Shown here in pieces: positions 60,431 to 64,000 of a stretch of DNA of 64,000 bases (the stretch's first letter is position 1; every line of letters starts with the position of its first letter). The position numbers and the translations under genes were made by a program. The DNA comes from Nitzschia sp. DOCU1 (Eukaryota; Bacillariophyta; Bacillariophyceae; Bacillariales; Bacillariaceae). The DNA is taken from positions 3,038,001-3,102,000 of the forward strand of contig OX595989.1 in NCBI GenBank assembly GCA_951394045.1. The letters run 5' to 3'. The notes under the pieces are model-generated. The model was given only the letters and a program-made list of their open reading frames with translations, was not told where the DNA came from and ran no database searches.

Positions 60431-61299
60431 ATGCTCCATCCATTGTCCTTGTCATCCTCCCAAGGTGTGTTGCCATCAAGACGGTCTTCTTCAATAACTC
60501 CACAACCATTAATGGTATCCAACGAACGAGATCTGTTGGATGAAGAAAATCGTCATTCTCCATTTCTTCGAACATGCCTCCTCGGACTTGGCGTCCTCTT
60601 TGGCAGTCTCTACATGGGGCTCGCGGCGGCCATGTTACCGACAGATCCGAATCCTACAATGCCGCCGTCCTCGTCATCATCCATATCACCAACAATGCCG
60701 TTGAGTGACAAACCTCAGATTCTGACACTCCAACTTCGGCCGGTCAGGTCATTAGCGGCAGTGGTTCACCCACCGACAGCAAATTGCCCTATGGACCCTT
60801 TTATGATTCGGACGTATTTCCCCCTTACACTGAATTTACCATGCAAGCCTTGAGAACAAGTGGAGATTCCGACAAGGTAGCAGCTGTACAAGTCGCTACC
60901 GAATGGATGACCACTCATGCACGTGAAATCTACCGTACCATCTTTTTGCTGGACTATGATATTCATTTGAAAAAGGCCGTCCGATTCCACAGTTTGGAAA
61001 TTCTACAAGATCATGTTCATATTCGACTAGAAGAACGACAACCCCGCAGTGCTACCTATGAAATTCGAGAAGAATTACGACACAATGTACATGTGGCAGC
61101 TGATACATGGGAATGTGGGGACTTTGGGGACGTGCCCATGGGAAAAAATGGACAAATGTTGAGAGTATCACTCTCACAGTTCAAGCCTGAATGGATTCCG
61201 CCCTTGTTGTCACCACCATCACCTCCCGAACAACATTGCGCTAAACTTCAAACTACAGTCTTTCCAAAACAACAACCCTATACGTTTCGGTTATGGTAG
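60431..61299 (+). CDS. single-pass membrane protein of unknown function, structure uncertain (frame change)
   Basis: Not recognised. The 5' frame (ATG at 60431 or 60512) encodes MVSNERDLLDEENR, a membrane helix (FLRTCLLGLGVLFGSLYMGL) and a Ser/Pro linker. Between about 60700 and 60785 coding moves to another frame, which then reads SAGQVISGSGSPTDSKLPYG, DVFPPYTEFTMQALRTSGD, MTTHAREIYRTIFLLDYDIH and RFHSLEILQDHVHIRLEERQ to a stop at 61299. An intron I could not place, or a one-base indel, must join the two. The start MVSNERD is copied in the duplication at 62800. Both parts seem coding, but the join is unproven. Confidence 0.55.
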
Positions 61300-61482
61300 T
61301 AGATGAAGGACTATCGGGTTCTTGGTAGCGGCCATCTGTCAGGAGCTCGAGAGTGAGAATCAGAGGAACTACCGTAGCGTTGCTATCCAAATACCCAATG
61401 CGATTATCAAAATCTTCAGGGAATTCTACTACGCATCATGCATGACGCATGGGGGACTGGGATACTCTCTCGGCACAAACAC

Positions 61483-62109
61483 TCACTCCGTGCCTGGCTC
61501 CTTGCTATCGGTTTCAACTATATGCGAGAGCGACTCAATCTCTACGAATTTGGTGTCATTCTCGCCGCAAGCGTCTCGAATCAGGATTCTTGAACTATGA
61601 GAATTGAAACGCGTCCATCTGTACACAACATCATATGCTCCCATCTTTATCTTCTTGATTAGAATTTCGATGTCATTGGGCCCGACGTCCTTGGGCGACC
61701 CGTACAGATCCAACAGTTCGTAGGGTCGAAGTTTCCGTTCGAGTAATTTTCTTCGCCGGCTTGGATTGCCACCCACCAAGGCAATTTTATCATTAGGATT
61801 GTGCTTGGGCACAAACTTTGGCGACAACATGTTGCTTTTGCTGACAGCGCCATCCGACATGGATTCTTCGTCCATCACTCCACCGCTAGTATCGGCACCA
61901 GAGGTGAGCCACGACAGATTGGAGTCAGCGATCCCACCAATTCGGGTGCCACGAATGAGATCACATCGTTCGGAATGATGTAACACGTGCACTCCACAAT
62001 GCCGACAGCTCCAATCGGTCATTTTCTGTTGCACGGTGGCTATTGCGACCTTCAGAATCGGAAGTGCTCTTACTGCACGGGTAACTGATGTCAACAATGA
62101 ATATGCCAT
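61483..62109 (-). CDS. small protein with CxxC and a DUF2325-like region
   Basis: A 208-residue protein. Residues 1-29 are basic and hydroxylated (LLTSVTRAVRALPILKVA), possibly a mitochondrial presequence. A zinc-site-like CRHCGVHVLHHSERC follows. The C-terminal 100 residues read KIALVGGNPSRRRKLLERKL, then GPNDIEILIKKIKMGAYDVV, then TRFNSHSSRILIRDACGEND; this order (LVGG near the start, a TR.NSH site, a final strand) recalls DUF2325 domains. Function unknown. A decayed copy lies at 62942-63400. It converges on the 60431-61299 gene. Confidence 0.6.
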   Translation of the reverse strand: MAYSLLTSVTRAVRALPILKVAIATVQQKMTDWSCRHCGVHVLHHSERCDLIRGTRIGGIADSNLSWLTSGADTSGGVMDEESMSDGAVSKSNMLSPKFVPKHNPNDKIALVGGNPSRRRKLLERKLRPYELLDLYGSPKDVGPNDIEILIKKIKMGAYDVVYRWTRFNSHSSRILIRDACGENDTKFVEIESLSHIVETDSKEPGTE

Positions 62110-62796
62110 GATGCCTTGCTATTATGTACTAAAGCAATTATCATCCACCAGCAATGGGCTTGATGATCTTTTGCATTTTATTAGGCCGCGCGGTTGTTAC
62201 CGGTATCTCGCTTCCTTGCAAAGTTTAAATTCAGATTTTCAGGTGAAGGTTTCATTTGCTTGTTGGTAGTCGCTTACAAAGTCGAGTAATAGTACACGAA
62301 TATTTTTGTATATAACCGAAAACACACCTAGTTAGTATTCGAGCTGGTTCAAGTACTAGTACAATTCCTCAATGCGTTGCGAACATTATTAGATATCATG
62401 CACTGGGTTGAAATGCTCAAGGAGAGGATTTACACGACATTGGCAGCGTGCCAAGCAGGCAAATCTACTGCTGGCGACGCGTCTCTAGTATGCAGTTATA
62501 GTACCAAATCCAAATCCGATTCCATCACAACAAATTGAAATACCTGCTTGTTTGGCTGAAGTAGGACCACGCTGGAGCATGGAAAGCCCATCCGACACTC
62601 AACCTTCATCAGGCTCGTCCTATATGGAATAGAGTCGTCGACGACCCATCATGGATGTACAAAGGCATAGATTGGCTTGAGGAGTTGTTTTTGCCATCGG
62701 CCGATGCACAAATCAATCCAAACGTTGAAACCCAAACAACTCGGTGATAAAGCATGCATTCTCAGCCTGGATCATGCACAGCGGGGTCCACGACCA
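62110..62796. other. non-coding stretch
   Basis: Lies between the active gene pair and its decayed copy; no gene seen. Confidence 0.45.
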
Positions 62797-63400
62797 TTGA
62801 TGGTATCCAACGAAAGAGATGCTTTAGACGGAGAAAATTATCCGTCGCTCCGTGACTATCCGTACACAATGCATGGCTTGGTATCACGATGCAAATGATT
62901 TGGGAAAAGAGGGGACTGGGATAATCGCTCTGCACAAAAACTCACTCCGTGCCTGGCTCCATGGTAGAATCGGCCGGGACTATGTGCGCCAGCGACTCGA
63001 CCTCTACGAATCGGGTGCCAGTCTCGCCGCAAGCGTCGCGAATCGAGCTTCTTGCATTATGAGAATTGAAACGAGTCCAGCTGTACACAACATCATAGGC
63101 CCCCCTCCGAATCTTCTTGATGAGATTATTGGTGTCACTGGGGCCGACATCCCTGGGCGATCCATACAGATCCAACAGTTCGTAGGGTTGAAGTTCCGTT
63201 CGAGTGATTTTCTTCGCCGGCTTGGATTGCCGCCCACTAAGGCAACTTTATCATTAGGATTGTGCTTGGTCACAAACTTTGGCGACACCCAGTTGTTTCT
63301 GCTGGAATCACCATCTGGCGTGGATTCCTCGTCGATTATGCCACCGCTCCACAATGCCGACAGTCCCACTCGGTCATGGCCTGTTGCAGGGTGGATATTG
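62797..63400. repeat. decayed duplicate of the 60.5-62.1 kb gene pair
   Basis: 62797-62850 repeats the MVSNERD start of the 60431 gene (compare 60509-60560) and then, with about 900 nt lost, passes straight into a copy of 61450-62046 (62905-63400). A second loss of roughly 105 nt lies near 63350. Confidence 0.8.
62942..63400 (-). pseudogene. pseudogene copy of the CxxC/DUF2325-like gene
   Basis: Reading in the parent's direction, the copy keeps MTEWDCRHCG and then loses about 105 nt and runs into a stop. It resumes as KHNPNDKVALVGGNPSRRRK, loses one T near 63195 (GAAGTTTCC to GAAGTTCC) and changes frame, then reads MDLYGSPRDVGPSD to the same PGTE end. At least two breaks make it non-functional. 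Confidence 0.8.
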
Positions 63401-63525
63401 CCAAATAAGAATTCCAAGTGGGTGCTAGTGAAAAGGGAGGCATCGTTGGTGACCCAGGCACTCGTAATCATAGCAGCAGACCCCATGAACACCACCAGCC
63501 CGGTGCATATCTTGCCGCTCCTCAT

Positions 63526-64000
63526 GATAACATCTTATGGCATATTTGGTTTGAACTAAACCCCTCCTCCCTCCTAATCGCGGAGTCGCTGCAATGTAGA
63601 TTACTCCACTATACGACAGAGATACAGGCGATGAAAGCAATGAAGGAAAAGAAAGCAACAGTGCGCGCCGCTTGAAGCTGCATCGTCGTCGTCGGGTCGG
63701 TGATTTGAAAGTGATGGCGTTCGTGTGCCGCAATGTTGTTTGTTCGGAGGGAAATTATGTTGCCGTGCGTGTGCGATTCGGGGGGTTAAGAGGTCTTATT
63801 TGTTAAACGCTGCCGCTCCACGCACATTGGCATGCCGATGTGGCGGTCGACCCGCGTTCCCGGCGGACGAATCCGCGAGGGTTGTAACTATCTTTACTCC
63901 CATTTTTTTTTTGTTTGTTTTGTAGGTCTTTTCTGGTGTTTCTGGGCTTTTGGTGGATTACTCCTTTTCTTTCTTTTTCTGTGTTTCTCATATATTTTTG
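63526..64000. other. non-coding end of window
   Basis: No supported gene; the last 100 nt are T-rich. Confidence 0.5.

Noticed and set aside
63004..63525. A 173-codon minus-strand gene
   Set aside because: It is a frame-broken copy of the gene at 61483-62109; the first part is vector-like read-in from flanking sequence and the family end lies in another frame.

Overview
This is a nuclear window from a photosynthetic stramenopile, very probably a diatom. Three products start with a signal peptide that runs into an ASAFAP-like aromatic motif (AL-G-FAP, LSFSVS, SSAFVQ), as expected for a complex plastid. Two genes belong to a family I know only from diatom genomes. Introns are few, short (58-140 nt) and GT-AG. 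Genes are compact, lie on both strands, and are separated by 0.1-2 kb of apparently non-coding DNA with many short TAG/TAC-rich tracts.

Layout. 0-20 kb: CTD-type phosphatase, GST, a circularly permuted tRNA-Cys, membrane proteins, a proteasome-alpha-like protein with a signal peptide, a mutarotase-fold membrane protein, an EME1-like nuclease subunit with two apparent frameshifts, and a plastid Nudix enzyme. 20-30 kb: two diatom-family paralogues, 14-3-3, DP (E2F partner), a tail-anchored class 1A DHODH, and an IscA-like plastid Fe-S carrier. 30-34 kb: a complete PIF/Harbinger transposon. 34-43 kb: nucleoside hydrolase, ubiquitin E2, a plastid NifU-like protein without its CxxC, a GDT1/TMEM165 transporter and a cyclic phosphodiesterase. 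43.6-48.9 kb: a Ty1/copia retrotransposon with identical LTRs. 49.2-53.4 kb: a two-gene piggyBac-like element sitting in the TTAA of a 5S rRNA gene, which it splits in two. 53.6-64 kb: a tandem-domain fucosyltransferase-like protein, a Cys-rich surface protein, an AAAP amino-acid transporter, and a locally duplicated gene pair whose second copy is decayed.

The strongest observations concern RNA polymerase III genes. First, at 2027-2104 the 3' half of a tRNA-Cys(GCA) precedes its 5' half. All four stems pair perfectly or with one wobble, U73 is present, a 7-T terminator follows the 5' half, and a TATA-like box lies upstream of the 3' half. Second, the two parts of a 118-nt 5S rRNA lie 4.2 kb apart on either side of the piggyBac element. 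Its terminal helix still pairs, and a similar TATA-like box lies 30 nt upstream of its start. The two genes share that upstream motif, which supports the permuted tRNA being read in the order seen.

The copia element has gag and pol in one frame separated by a single TGA, and an 11-nt perfect inverted repeat between its LTR and the primer-binding position. This suggests readthrough and possibly self-priming. All names rest on reading protein motifs by eye; no database search was possible.
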